DNA of 64,000 bases. Origin: Cystobacterineae bacterium (GTDB taxonomy: Bacteria; Myxococcota; Myxococcia; Myxococcales; Myxococcaceae). Of this stretch, positions 1-8,287 are shown in pieces (position 1 is the first letter of the stretch; each line of letters starts with the position of its first letter). A program made the position numbers and the translations under genes. The notes beneath the pieces were generated by a model that ran no database searches, was not told where the DNA came from, and was given only the letters and a program-made list of their open reading frames with translations. Location of the stretch: assembly GCA_009782175.1 (NCBI GenBank), contig WRKR01000011.1, positions 1-64,000 of the forward strand, in the 5' to 3' direction.

Positions 1-487
1 ATTAAAACCTTCCTGGGGCCGCTCGTAAGCCCCCGGCAGGGTGGTTTTTTTTGGTTACTTTTTTTGGACATCCAAAAAAAGTGACTCGCCGGTAGGCGAA
101 AAACCCTGCCCGGGAGGGCGAAAAAACCCTTCGCCGGAGGCGACACTCCCCCCCCCTGGAAGGGAAAAAACAAAAACCCCCCTCATTTAAATTGCCCGCC
201 GCCAGGCGAAAAAACCCTTCTGAAACTTTTCCAGCAACTTCCTGGAGACTTTCTCCGCTTGCTTTCTCAAAAAATTCAACTATAGTTCCCCCTGGTGTTC
301 AAAGCACCTCACAAGCGGCTCTACCCGCGCCCGACAGACGTGGTTTTTTTGTGCCATTTTTGGCCGGGTGTGGACGGATACAATACCCGAAAGGGGAAGA
401 AGTCCACCGTACTTGTGAACGGTTTTGAGCACCCGGCCACCTTTCAAAAGGTGCCGTCACTCAAATAACTCACAAGGAGAACCAGAA
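1..487. other. Non-coding start of window with GC hairpin / A-tract repeats
   Basis: No convincing gene was found here. A 15-bp stem (one G-T wobble) with a 2-nt loop lies at 54-85 (GTTACTTTTTTTGGA paired with TCCAAAAAAAGTGAC). Degenerate units with a CGCC...GGCG hairpin followed by AAAAA(A)CCCT recur at about 88-109, 109-131 and 199-222. The stretch looks like a terminator-rich or repeat-rich intergenic segment. A 78-codon open frame at 192-428 has no family resemblance and crosses low-complexity sequence, so it is not called. Confidence 0.5.
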
Positions 488-604
488 ATGGCTGACACAA
501 ACAAAGAAAAAAATATGGGCATACAGCGCAACACCGGGCCGCCTCGGGTGAAGCTGCGCATTCATGAGAATGCGCTTCCCGCCCCAAATCCCCAAACGAG
601 TTAA
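488..604 (+). CDS. Possible 38-residue small protein
   Basis: A short ORF starting MADTNKEKN, with an AGGAGA ribosome-binding site 9 nt upstream of ATG 488. The product is hydrophilic and basic in the middle, rich in Pro/Asn at the end, with no membrane segment and no family that I recognise. It is followed 43 nt later by a hairpin plus T-run (648-679), which would give a complete ribosome-binding-site/ORF/terminator unit. It could also be a decayed gene end. Only the site quality and the terminator support it. Confidence 0.35.
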   Translation: MADTNKEKNMGIQRNTGPPRVKLRIHENALPAPNPQTS

Positions 605-647
605 GAATCCGACAAGCCTTAAAAAACCTTAAACCAACGCACAAAGA

Positions 648-679
648 AACCCCTGTCTTCTCATGAAGGCGGGGGTTTT
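648..679 (+). terminator. Rho-independent terminator-like hairpin
   Basis: AACCCC pairs with GGGGTT and an inner CTTC pairs with GAAG around a TCAT loop, followed by TTTT at 676-679. It sits 43 nt after the stop of the small ORF at 488-604, so it would end that transcript. Confidence 0.55.
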
Positions 680-745
680 CATGCACAACAACCCTCCTTG
701 CAGCGCCTTAAAAACAAAGCCCGCGTTTGCTTTTTGCAGTGTCTT

Positions 746-803
746 TGTTTTTTGACATAATGTCGCAATAAAACTTAACACAATGTCCATGTTTTTTGAC
801 ATA
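746..803 (+). repeat. Two identical 14-bp direct repeats
   Basis: TGTTTTTTGACATA occurs at 746-759 and again at 790-803, 44 bp apart (about four helical turns). Each ends in a TTGACA -35-like hexamer. They lie 184-240 bp upstream of the small secreted ORF at 987. They could be operator half-sites or a duplicated promoter element; the sequence alone does not decide. Confidence 0.4.
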
Positions 804-986
804 TATCGCGCCACAACTGAACACCCAACGCGCATAGAGGCGAATGTTTGCAATGCTCCTTGGGCCCATAAAAAGCGCAAAGCACGCGGCCCGGAGGAAA
901 TGCATTGCTGTTTTCAAAGGTGGCGTGGAAAATGGGGAATACGCTGTGTGTGGCGGTTAACAGAGGCCGCAAGAAAGAGGAATGCG

Positions 987-1196
987 ATGCGAATAAAAAG
1001 CATGTGTCTGGCAGCCATGTTGTCCATGTCGCTTGTGGGCTTTGAAAGCCGTGGTGAGGAGCCTGCAGACAGCGGCAAAAAAACCGCAAAGGGCGCACAG
1101 CCTGCACGTGGCGACAAAAAGGCAGAGGGCGGCGCCGTGGACAACAAACACTCTTGCGACACGCTGACAGGCATTCAGGAGCTGGAAAACCAATAA
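987..1196 (+). CDS. Possible small secreted protein (69 aa)
   Basis: ATG 987 is preceded by AAGAGG at a 6-nt spacing, much better than the upstream in-frame start at 783. The product begins with MRIKSMCLAAMLSMSLVGF, a plausible Sec signal peptide, followed by a short hydrophilic, Lys/Gly/Asp-rich tail of about 45 residues containing one Cys. I do not recognise a family. It stands alone with no clear operon partner. The signal sequence and ribosome-binding site support it, but its low complexity makes it uncertain. Confidence 0.4.
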   Translation: MRIKSMCLAAMLSMSLVGFESRGEEPADSGKKTAKGAQPARGDKKAEGGAVDNKHSCDTLTGIQELENQ

Positions 1197-1205
1197 GACG
1201 GCGGC

Positions 1206-1367
1206 ATGTCCCAAGCCGCGCCTGCTTCGAGCCCCGCTGAAATAAGCCGCGAGGAAATAACAGCGGAAGTCAATGCATGGGTGAGAGAAACAGGTTGCTT
1301 TGCCATTGCCCCTCCTTCGGTATGCTACCGCCCCCTGGTGCCCCTGGTGCCTTGTATCCCCCTGTGA
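1206..1367 (+). CDS. Doubtful 53-residue ORF
   Basis: An ATG ORF 9 nt after the preceding small gene. The first 30 codons look protein-like (helical, Glu/Ala-rich), but the end runs into a duplicated CCCCTGGTG tract and ends in a Pro-rich tail. No ribosome-binding site of note and no recognised family. It may be a truncated 5' fragment of a lost gene. Confidence 0.2.
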   Translation: MSQAAPASSPAEISREEITAEVNAWVRETGCFAIAPPSVCYRPLVPLVPCIPL

Positions 1368-1483
1368 GGGTGGGGTGGGTTTTTGTTTGCCGAGCGTGGA
1401 TGAAAAAATTGCTGAATACACAATAGAAAGTAGACTCAACAACACAACAAGGCTGGGCAAAAAACCGCTATGGGTGGCAAAAA

Positions 1484-1513
1484 GGGTAGCTCAGGGTAGC
1501 TCAGGGTAGCTGA
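1484..1513 (+). repeat. Three tandem 10-bp repeats upstream of mod
   Basis: GGGTAGCTCA is repeated at 1484-1493 and 1494-1503, with a third copy at 1504-1513 ending TGA. The tract ends 87 bp before the GTG start of the type III methyltransferase, in a position to change promoter spacing if copy number varies. Simple repeats in or near type III mod genes are a known route to phase variation in other bacteria; that this tract varies is inference. Confidence 0.6.
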
Positions 1514-1600
1514 CATTTCTGCCTGATAACAAGCCGACATATGAGGACTTATAGGACTTATTTTTCAGCCCGCACCCCTCTGGGAATGAGGAGCCCCACC

Positions 1601-3550
1601 GTGGATAAGCTTCCCCTTCGCACGCCCGACCTCAGCAAACGTCACTTTGACGCCCTTGCTGCTTTATTCCCCAATGCCCTCACGGAAACCATCGACGAAA
1701 ACGGTGTGCTTGTGCGCGCCGTCGATGCCAACCTCCTCCAGCAGGAGCTCAACACGCACGTTGTTTCAGGCCCAGAGGAACGCTACCAATTTACTTGGCC
1801 GGACAAGAAGAAAGCCGTGCTTTTGGCCAATGCCCCCATTGCCGCAACACTGCGCCCCTGCCGCGAAGAAAGCGTGGATTTTGACAACACACAAAACCTT
1901 TATATTGAAGGCGACAACCTTAATGTACTTAAATTATTAAGGGAAACATATTTGGGCCGTGTGAAAATGGTGTATATTGATCCGCCCTATAACACGGGGA
2001 ATGACTTTATTTATGAGGATAACTTTGTGGGGGAGGTGGGCGCGTTTTTGGCGAGGGACTGTCAATATAACCCAGAGGGCAACCGTATGGTGCGGAATAT
2101 GGACAGCCATGGGCGCTTTCATACGGATTGGCTGAATATGCTCTATCCGCGTCTGCGCGTGGCGAGGGACTTGCTTTCAGATGAGGGTGTTATTTTCATC
2201 AGCATTGACGATGGCGAAGTAGAAAATTTAAAGAAAATCTGCACCGAAGTGTTTGGCAGCGTGAATTTTGCGGGGCAGTTTCCATGGCGCAAACGCACAG
2301 CAAAATCTGACGTGCCCTTTGGCATTTCTCAAGATCATGAATGGCTTCTGGCCTATGCAAAAAGCAAAGCGTTTTCAGCCTGTTTGCAAGGAGGTACCCG
2401 CAAATATTATGAAACGGACGACTTTCCTGGCAGACCCTGGCGTATTCACGACCTCACCAAGCAAACAAGCGCCAGCGAAAGGCCCCATAGCTTTTTTACG
2501 CTGGTGGATCCAAAAACAGGCAACAGATACCCCCCCAACCCCAACAGGACGTGGGCCATTACGGAAGAGACTTTCCCCAGATATTATGCTGAAAACCGCA
2601 TTGTATTTCCTGGGGATTATGAGTTTTTAAACATTTCAAAACCCGCCTTGCGCTATTTTAAAGAGGCCGACATGGAAAAAGCCGGGGATAAATTTGGCTT
2701 TATTCCCGTCAGCACCCATTTCCCCAGTGACATTGGGATGACCCAGGACGGTACCAAAGACATGGATGTGCTTTTTGGGAAAAAAATATTTGGTTTCCCT
2801 AAACCCGTTGCACTGATGAAGTATTTGATACAAATGGTGACGGCCATCACCAAGGACGAAGGAGAGCTGATCCTCGACTTTTTCTCCGGCTCCGCCACAA
2901 CCGCTCATGCGGTGATGCAACTGAATGCTGAGGATCAGGGCAAACGCCAATTCATCATGGTACAGCTGCCCGAGCTCTGCGACGAAGGCAGCGAGGCTGC
3001 CCAGGCAGGCTATAAAAACATCTGCGAAATAGGCAAAGAGCGCATCCGACGCGCAGGGCAGAAAATAGTGGACAGCTTGAAGCTGCCCATGGCCCAAGAG
3101 GGGGTGCCGAAAACGGAAAACCTTCCAGACATCGGCTTTCGCGTCCTGAAACTCGACAGCAGCAACATGAAAGACGTCTATTATACGCCACAAGCGCTGC
3201 TCAGCAGCGGCGGCGCCTTCCAAACCCCTCTCGATGGGTTGCTCGACAACATAAAACCCGACCGCAGCGCCGAGGACTTGCTGTTCCAAGTTATGCTGGA
3301 CTTGGGCGTCCCACTTTCTAGCAAAATTGAACAGCGTGAGCTGGGCGGCCAAACCCTCTTCTCTGTTGCAAACAACTACCTCATGGCCTGCTTTGAGCAA
3401 GCCACAGACGAAACCCTCACCGAGCTCGCCAAAAACAAACCCTATTATGCCATATTCCGCGACAGCAGCTTCGCCAACGATGCGGGGATGGCGAATGTTG
3501 AGCAAATTTTCAAAACCTATAGCGCCAAAACGATCAGAAAGGTGTTGTAA
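1601..3550 (+). CDS. mod: Type III restriction-modification methyltransferase (Mod)
   Basis: Site-specific adenine methyltransferase (beta-class N6-adenine type by motif order) that also supplies sequence specificity to the type III complex. Residues 127-130 are the catalytic DPPY within DPPYNTGNDF, and the AdoMet-binding loop DFFSGSATTAHAV follows at about 424; this order (DPPY first) marks the beta class. At 649 aa it matches the usual Mod size. GTG 1601 is preferred because GAGGAG lies 7 nt upstream and the resulting N-terminus (VDKLPLRTPDL) matches the common Mod start MDKLKMHTPDL; ATG 1541 and 1586 in the same frame have poorer sites. The matching res gene begins 255 bp downstream. A three-copy 10-bp repeat lies upstream. 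Confidence 0.95.
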   Translation: MDKLPLRTPDLSKRHFDALAALFPNALTETIDENGVLVRAVDANLLQQELNTHVVSGPEERYQFTWPDKKKAVLLANAPIAATLRPCREESVDFDNTQNLYIEGDNLNVLKLLRETYLGRVKMVYIDPPYNTGNDFIYEDNFVGEVGAFLARDCQYNPEGNRMVRNMDSHGRFHTDWLNMLYPRLRVARDLLSDEGVIFISIDDGEVENLKKICTEVFGSVNFAGQFPWRKRTAKSDVPFGISQDHEWLLAYAKSKAFSACLQGGTRKYYETDDFPGRPWRIHDLTKQTSASERPHSFFTLVDPKTGNRYPPNPNRTWAITEETFPRYYAENRIVFPGDYEFLNISKPALRYFKEADMEKAGDKFGFIPVSTHFPSDIGMTQDGTKDMDVLFGKKIFGFPKPVALMKYLIQMVTAITKDEGELILDFFSGSATTAHAVMQLNAEDQGKRQFIMVQLPELCDEGSEAAQAGYKNICEIGKERIRRAGQKIVDSLKLPMAQEGVPKTENLPDIGFRVLKLDSSNMKDVYYTPQALLSSGGAFQTPLDGLLDNIKPDRSAEDLLFQVMLDLGVPLSSKIEQRELGGQTLFSVANNYLMACFEQATDETLTELAKNKPYYAIFRDSSFANDAGMANVEQIFKTYSAKTIRKVL

Positions 3551-3780
3551 TGAACAACCTCCTTCGCGGTATTGCCGAAATAATGGAGCATACACAGGCC
3601 TATGCGCAGGCCCATGTGGACCCAACCGCTGAGTGGGCCCTGTGCATGAGCTTTAGGCCTGATGCTCAAAAGAGCAGAGGAGGGGAAGGCGCGGGCCCCA
3701 TAGGCGCGCGGGCTTTTCAAGGAAGGGGCGCAATAGCTCGGCAAGCATTGAGGCAAGCATTGCGGCAAGGGTTTTTTTGA
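3550..3780 (+). CDS. Possible 76-residue ORF between mod and res
   Basis: Its ATG overlaps the mod stop (TAATG), which would permit translational coupling, and it fills the mod-res gap. The product is low complexity (Arg/Gly/Ala) and contains a duplicated 12-bp unit (3742-3765) giving RQAL twice. It has no family likeness that I recognise, and mod-res pairs usually lack a gene here. It may be spacer sequence that happens to be open. Confidence 0.2.
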   Translation: MNNLLRGIAEIMEHTQAYAQAHVDPTAEWALCMSFRPDAQKSRGGEGAGPIGARAFQGRGAIARQALRQALRQGFF

Positions 3781-3805
3781 GGCCACTTAGGGAGGATAGA
3801 GCAGC

Positions 3806-6800
3806 ATGAAGTTGAGCTTCAAAATACAGCCCTTTCAGAGCGAGGCGGTGAATGCCGTGTTGCGCGTTTTCAACGGTCAACCCAGGCAAGAAAGGCTCAG
3901 CTACCACCGTGAAGGGGGCACCCCACAGCGCAAACCCGCCAAACCCACTCAGGTGCCACTCTTTGATGAGGAGGAGAACGGGTATACAAGCTATGGCAAT
4001 GCGGCCATAGCGCTTTCGGATGAAAAGCTTCTGCACAACATCCGAAAAATCCAAACCGAAAACCATATTCAGCTTTCACCCGCCTTGGTGAAAGCACTCG
4101 GCGCACCAAGCTTGGATCTGGAAATGGAAACAGGCACAGGCAAAACCTATGTCTACCTCCAAACCATGTTTGAGCTTTATCAGCACTATGGCTGGAGCAA
4201 ATACATTGTCGTCGTCCCCTCCGTTGCCATACGCGAAGGTGTGAAGAAGTTTTTTGAAATAACACAGGAACACTTTATGGCGCTATACGGCATGAAGGCC
4301 CGCTTCTTTGTGTATAACTCCTCAAACCTGCACACCCTTGACGCGTTTTCCAACAGTTTTGGCATCAACGTGCTCATTATCAATACGCAGGCCTTCGCCA
4401 CCAGCCTGAAAGAGGATGGACGCAGCAAAGAGTCGCGCATCATCTATTCCAAGCGCGATGAGTTCGGCTCCCGCCGCCCCATTGATGTTATTTCGGCAAA
4501 CCGCCCCATTGTCATCCTCGACGAGCCTCAAAAAATGGGCGGCGCCGCCACACAAAACGCTTTGAAAAATAACTTCAACCCGTTGTTCTCTCTGAATTAT
4601 TCCGCGACACACCAGACTTCACACAACCTGGTTTATGTGCTGGATGCCCTGGATGCTTTCAAAAAAAAGCTGGTCAAAAAAATTGAAGTCAAAGGCTTTG
4701 ACATTAAAAACCTGCGCGGTACGGATGGCTACCTCTACCTGGCGGAGCTTGTCTTAGACAGCAAAAAGCCACCCCGTGCCCGCCTGGAGTTTGAGATAAA
4801 GCGAAAAAATGGAATTCAAAGGAAGGTGCAGCTCCTCGGCGAAGGCGAGAGTATATATGCCGCCTCTAACCAACTGGAGCAATATAGAGGTCTATCCATA
4901 GCGAGTGTGGATCCATTCCGAGGCATCGTCACTTTCTCAAACGGTGAAAGCCTGACAGCAGGCACGGCCTGCGGCAACGTCAACGAGGATGATGTTCGCC
5001 GCATTCAAATACGAGAAACCATCTACTCCCACCTGGACAAAGAGGAGGAGCTGTTCCAACAGGGCATAAAATGTCTCTCTCTGTTCTTTATCGACGAAGT
5101 GGCGAAATACCGCCAATATGCAGAGGATGGCAGGGAGCTGCTGGGTGAATATGGCAAAATGTTTGAGCAGGAATATATAGCCGCGCTGAATGAGCGCCAC
5201 ACGCGGCTCCAGGCTGAATACCAGGGATACCTCAGGAAAATTGAAGTACACAAAACCCACCGCGGCTATTTTTCCATCGACAAACAAGGGCGCATGATGA
5301 ACAGCGCTATTAAACGCGGAAGCGAATTTTCAGACGACCTCTCGGCTTATGAGCTGATTTTGAAAAATAAAGAACGCTTGTTGTCCTTTGAAGAGCCAAC
5401 GCGCTTCATTTTCTCTCACTCGGCACTCCGTGAAGGTTGGGACAACCCGAACGTGTTTCAAATTTGCACGCTCAAGCACTCGGACAGCGCCACGGCGAAG
5501 CGCCAGGAAGTGGGGCGTGGCCTGCGCTTGTGCGTCAACCAGTCCGGCGACAGGCAGGACATGGAGGCCTGTGGCGAGGCGCTCGTCCATGAGATAAACA
5601 AGCTGACGGTGGTTGCCAGCGAGAGTTATGCCCGCTTCGTCTCGGAGTTGCAGAGCAAAATCCGCGAAGACTTATATGAGCGCCCTACAAAGGCGAGCAT
5701 AGAATATTTCACCGGAAAAACTTTGGTGCTTGCGGGTGAGGTGCATAGGCCGGTGCATAGGTTGGTGCATAGGCTGAGCGCGCAGGATGCGATGGCCATA
5801 TATAACTACCTGGTGAGGAACAACTATGTGGATGACGATGGCAACATAACACCCGGATACCGCAATGCCCTGGAAAGCGGGCAGCTGGCCGCGTTGAAAG
5901 AGAGCCTGGCTCCATGGGCGGACGGAATACACGCGCTGATTCGGTCTATTTTTGATCCACGTGCGCTGCAAGCCATGGTTGAAGACGGGCGCGAAACCAA
6001 GCTTAGGGAAAACCCGCTCAACGAGAATTTTTATAAAAAGGAATTTCAAGAGTTATGGAAGGCCATCCACAGGCGATATGCCTATACGGTAGAGTTTGAC
6101 AGCCTTCAGCTGATTGAAAACACCATAACAGCCCTCAATGCTGGGCTGCGTATTTCCCAACTCCAATATACCCTGACGGAGGGCACTCAAACAGGGGTGG
6201 AGTTTGAGCTTTCCCGCACCCAGACGCGGGCGCTCCAACACACAGAAGCCAGCTCCGTCAGGTATGATCTCCTCGGCAAAATTGCCAAAGGGGCAACGGT
6301 GACTCGCCGCACGGCAGCCTCCATCCTCAAGGGGCTCCTTCAGCAAAAGCTGCAGATGTTCAGGCTCAACCCGGAAGAATTCATCCAGAGGGTTATAGAA
6401 GAGGTTGGCCGGCAGAAAGCCGCGGTGGTTGTAGAGCATATCTCCTACCAACCCAGCGCCGAACAGCCCTATGCGCACGACATATTCAACATGAGCAAAA
6501 CCTCACAGGAATATGCAAAGGCATTTAAAACGAAAAAGGCAATACAGGACTATGTGTTTGTAGATGGAACGGCCACAGACAGCATAGAGCGGAAGTTTGC
6601 CCAGGAGCTGGACACCGCCGACGAGGTGGTTGTCTATGCCAAACTGCCGCGAGGCCCCAGAGGCTTTTATATACCCACACCCGTAGGCAACTATACGCCG
6701 GATTGGGCGATAGCCTTCAAACGCGGCACTGTGAAACATATTTTCTTCATAGCAGAAACAAAAGGCAGCATGGACAGCCTGCAATTGCGCCCCATTGAGC

Positions 6801-6913
6801 AGGCAAAAATGGCATGCGCCAAAAAACTGTTTAATGAATTTTCAACCACGGGAGTGAAATACCACAACGTGGACAGCTATAAGAGTTTGCTTAATATTAT
6901 GCAAAGCTTATAA
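3806..6913 (+). CDS. res: Type III restriction enzyme subunit (Res)
   Basis: ATP-dependent translocase/endonuclease that, together with Mod, cuts DNA with unmethylated sites. The 1035-aa protein has an SF2 helicase core: Walker A ETGTGKT at about 106-113, DEPQ (motif II) near 238, REGWDNPNVF near 538 and QEVGRGLRL near 566. The C-terminal endonuclease carries a PD...AETKG arrangement (about 965 and 982), the PD-(D/E)XK signature of Res proteins. GGAGG lies upstream of ATG 3806. At 5741-5776 a 12-bp unit occurs three times, encoding VHRP-VHRL-VHRL inside the protein, which looks like a local slippage expansion. The frame is intact, so the system is probably functional. Confidence 0.95.
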   Translation: MKLSFKIQPFQSEAVNAVLRVFNGQPRQERLSYHREGGTPQRKPAKPTQVPLFDEEENGYTSYGNAAIALSDEKLLHNIRKIQTENHIQLSPALVKALGAPSLDLEMETGTGKTYVYLQTMFELYQHYGWSKYIVVVPSVAIREGVKKFFEITQEHFMALYGMKARFFVYNSSNLHTLDAFSNSFGINVLIINTQAFATSLKEDGRSKESRIIYSKRDEFGSRRPIDVISANRPIVILDEPQKMGGAATQNALKNNFNPLFSLNYSATHQTSHNLVYVLDALDAFKKKLVKKIEVKGFDIKNLRGTDGYLYLAELVLDSKKPPRARLEFEIKRKNGIQRKVQLLGEGESIYAASNQLEQYRGLSIASVDPFRGIVTFSNGESLTAGTACGNVNEDDVRRIQIRETIYSHLDKEEELFQQGIKCLSLFFIDEVAKYRQYAEDGRELLGEYGKMFEQEYIAALNERHTRLQAEYQGYLRKIEVHKTHRGYFSIDKQGRMMNSAIKRGSEFSDDLSAYELILKNKERLLSFEEPTRFIFSHSALREGWDNPNVFQICTLKHSDSATAKRQEVGRGLRLCVNQSGDRQDMEACGEALVHEINKLTVVASESYARFVSELQSKIREDLYERPTKASIEYFTGKTLVLAGEVHRPVHRLVHRLSAQDAMAIYNYLVRNNYVDDDGNITPGYRNALESGQLAALKESLAPWADGIHALIRSIFDPRALQAMVEDGRETKLRENPLNENFYKKEFQELWKAIHRRYAYTVEFDSLQLIENTITALNAGLRISQLQYTLTEGTQTGVEFELSRTQTRALQHTEASSVRYDLLGKIAKGATVTRRTAASILKGLLQQKLQMFRLNPEEFIQRVIEEVGRQKAAVVVEHISYQPSAEQPYAHDIFNMSKTSQEYAKAFKTKKAIQDYVFVDGTATDSIERKFAQELDTADEVVVYAKLPRGPRGFYIPTPVGNYTPDWAIAFKRGTVKHIFFIAETKGSMDSLQLRPIEQAKMACAKKLFNEFSTTGVKYHNVDSYKSLLNIMQSL

Positions 6914-6964
6914 CTCAGCGCCTTTCAACCTTATTTTAACCTTCAACCCTCATCCGGCCTATGC

Positions 6965-8287
6965 CTACAGTTTTTTAAGCATGGCTTTGGCGCGTGAGGC
7001 CAGGGCATTTTCGGGTTGTGCTTCGAGGACTTTATCCAGGAGGGGGAGGGCTTTCTTTCTGAGTTGGGTTTTCTCTTCAGAGGAGGAGGCGGCCAGGAAA
7101 TAATCCACATAGAAGGCGCCTGCGCGCAGCTGCAACTCGAGGTTGTTGGGCATTTGGTTGAGGAGAAGGAGAAACTCTGTTTCTGCTGCGCTCCAATTGT
7201 TTTCAGCTTGGAAGCAGAGGGCGAGGCTGAGGCGTGCTTGGGTATTGCCCAAATAGACGGCCGTTTGGAAATATTGGCGAGCCAAGGGCCAGTTGGCTTG
7301 TTGGGTGGCCATCTCGCCGAGTTTGAGGTAGGCATTGTCCAGGAAGGGGTTTTTTTTGATGGCCTGCTCATATTCTTTTTTGGCTTCCTGGGGCCTGCGT
7401 TTAGAGGCATAAAGCTCTGCCAAATAAAAGTGGTTGAGGCCGTTGTTGGGGGCCAGGGAGATGGCTTTTTTAAACTCTTCTGTGGCGCGGCCGGCATCAT
7501 CCAACCTTTGGTAGGCCAAGCCAAGCAAGGCGTGGGCTGTGGCCAAGTCTGGAAAATCCAAGAGTATGCCTTCCAGGAGTGTAACCGCTTGCTGAGGTAC
7601 ATCTGCAACATTGAGCCAGTGGATGGCCTCATCCAAAGCCTGTTGAGCGGGGGCAGGGAGGTGCTCATCGGCACCTATGAGGGCGTTCATCAATGTTTTG
7701 GCTGTTTGGAGCTCAGCGGGAGAGAGGGCATTGTCCAAGGAGTTGCCCAGGGCGGTGAGGGCCATTTCATTTTTTCCAAGCCTGAAAAGCGCTTTGGCCA
7801 GAGGGAGTTGCCAGGAGGTTTTTTCTGGGGCCAGCCCAATGGCTGTTTGTAGTACAGCAAGGGCCTGCGCATCGCGCTCCAGCTCCAGCAAAGCCAAGCC
7901 CAGCCTATAGTGGAACTCGGGCTCTGCGGGCTGTGCCGCAATGGCTTGCTGAAAGGCGGCAAGGGCCTCATTTTCAGCGGTGCTGGGGTGTGAATAGAAC
8001 AACAGGCCGCGCATATAAAAAGCAACAGGGCGCACGTCATTCTGAAGGCGGGCCAAGAGCGTTTGGCTTTGCCCGAGTTGCACATGCGCTTCAGCCAATG
8101 CGCGAGCCACTTCCAGTTGGGAGCTGTCTTTTTGAAAGAGGCGCTCGAGTATAGGGAGTGCCTCTTTGGGTTTTTTGGCTTGGAGTGCTTCTGAGGCTTG
8201 TTGGAATTCGCTTTTGGGCACGTGGGCTGAGGTGGTGTGGCAGGCAAGCAATGCGCAGAGGAGGAAGCAGCTTAAAAAAAGTCTCAT
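6965..8287 (-). CDS. TPR-repeat lipoprotein
   Basis: A 440-aa protein with a short signal ending in the lipobox LLAC (Cys16), so probably a lipid-anchored envelope protein. The rest is helical with multiple TPR-type units; clear ones include the LGLALLELERDAQALAVLQTAIGLAP region and the LLGLAYQRLDDAGRATEEFKKAISLAP region. TPR proteins of this kind serve as scaffolds; no specific partner can be named. Its ATG overlaps the stop of the acyltransferase gene by 4 nt (8284-8287), so the two are translationally coupled. Confidence 0.85.
   Translation of the reverse strand: MRLFLSCFLLCALLACHTTSAHVPKSEFQQASEALQAKKPKEALPILERLFQKDSSQLEVARALAEAHVQLGQSQTLLARLQNDVRPVAFYMRGLLFYSHPSTAENEALAAFQQAIAAQPAEPEFHYRLGLALLELERDAQALAVLQTAIGLAPEKTSWQLPLAKALFRLGKNEMALTALGNSLDNALSPAELQTAKTLMNALIGADEHLPAPAQQALDEAIHWLNVADVPQQAVTLLEGILLDFPDLATAHALLGLAYQRLDDAGRATEEFKKAISLAPNNGLNHFYLAELYASKRRPQEAKKEYEQAIKKNPFLDNAYLKLGEMATQQANWPLARQYFQTAVYLGNTQARLSLALCFQAENNWSAAETEFLLLLNQMPNNLELQLRAGAFYVDYFLAASSSEEKTQLRKKALPLLDKVLEAQPENALASRAKAMLKKL

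Larger units (their letters stand above)
605..986. other. Intergenic stretch between two possible small genes
   Basis: It contains the hairpin at 648-679 and two identical 14-mers at 746-759 and 790-803, each including TTGACA, which could be -35 elements or operator half-sites. No good -10 box sits 17 nt after either of them. Nothing else was recognised; open frames on either strand here are shadows with no family likeness. Confidence 0.4.

Noticed and set aside
1484-1513. GGTAGCTCAG resembling a tRNA D-arm
   Set aside because: It is a tandem repeat with no acceptor stem, anticodon arm or T-arm around it.
2636-3625. A 329-codon minus-strand ORF
   Set aside because: Antisense to mod; no family likeness.
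7016-7852. A 278-codon plus-strand ORF
   Set aside because: Antisense to the TPR lipoprotein.
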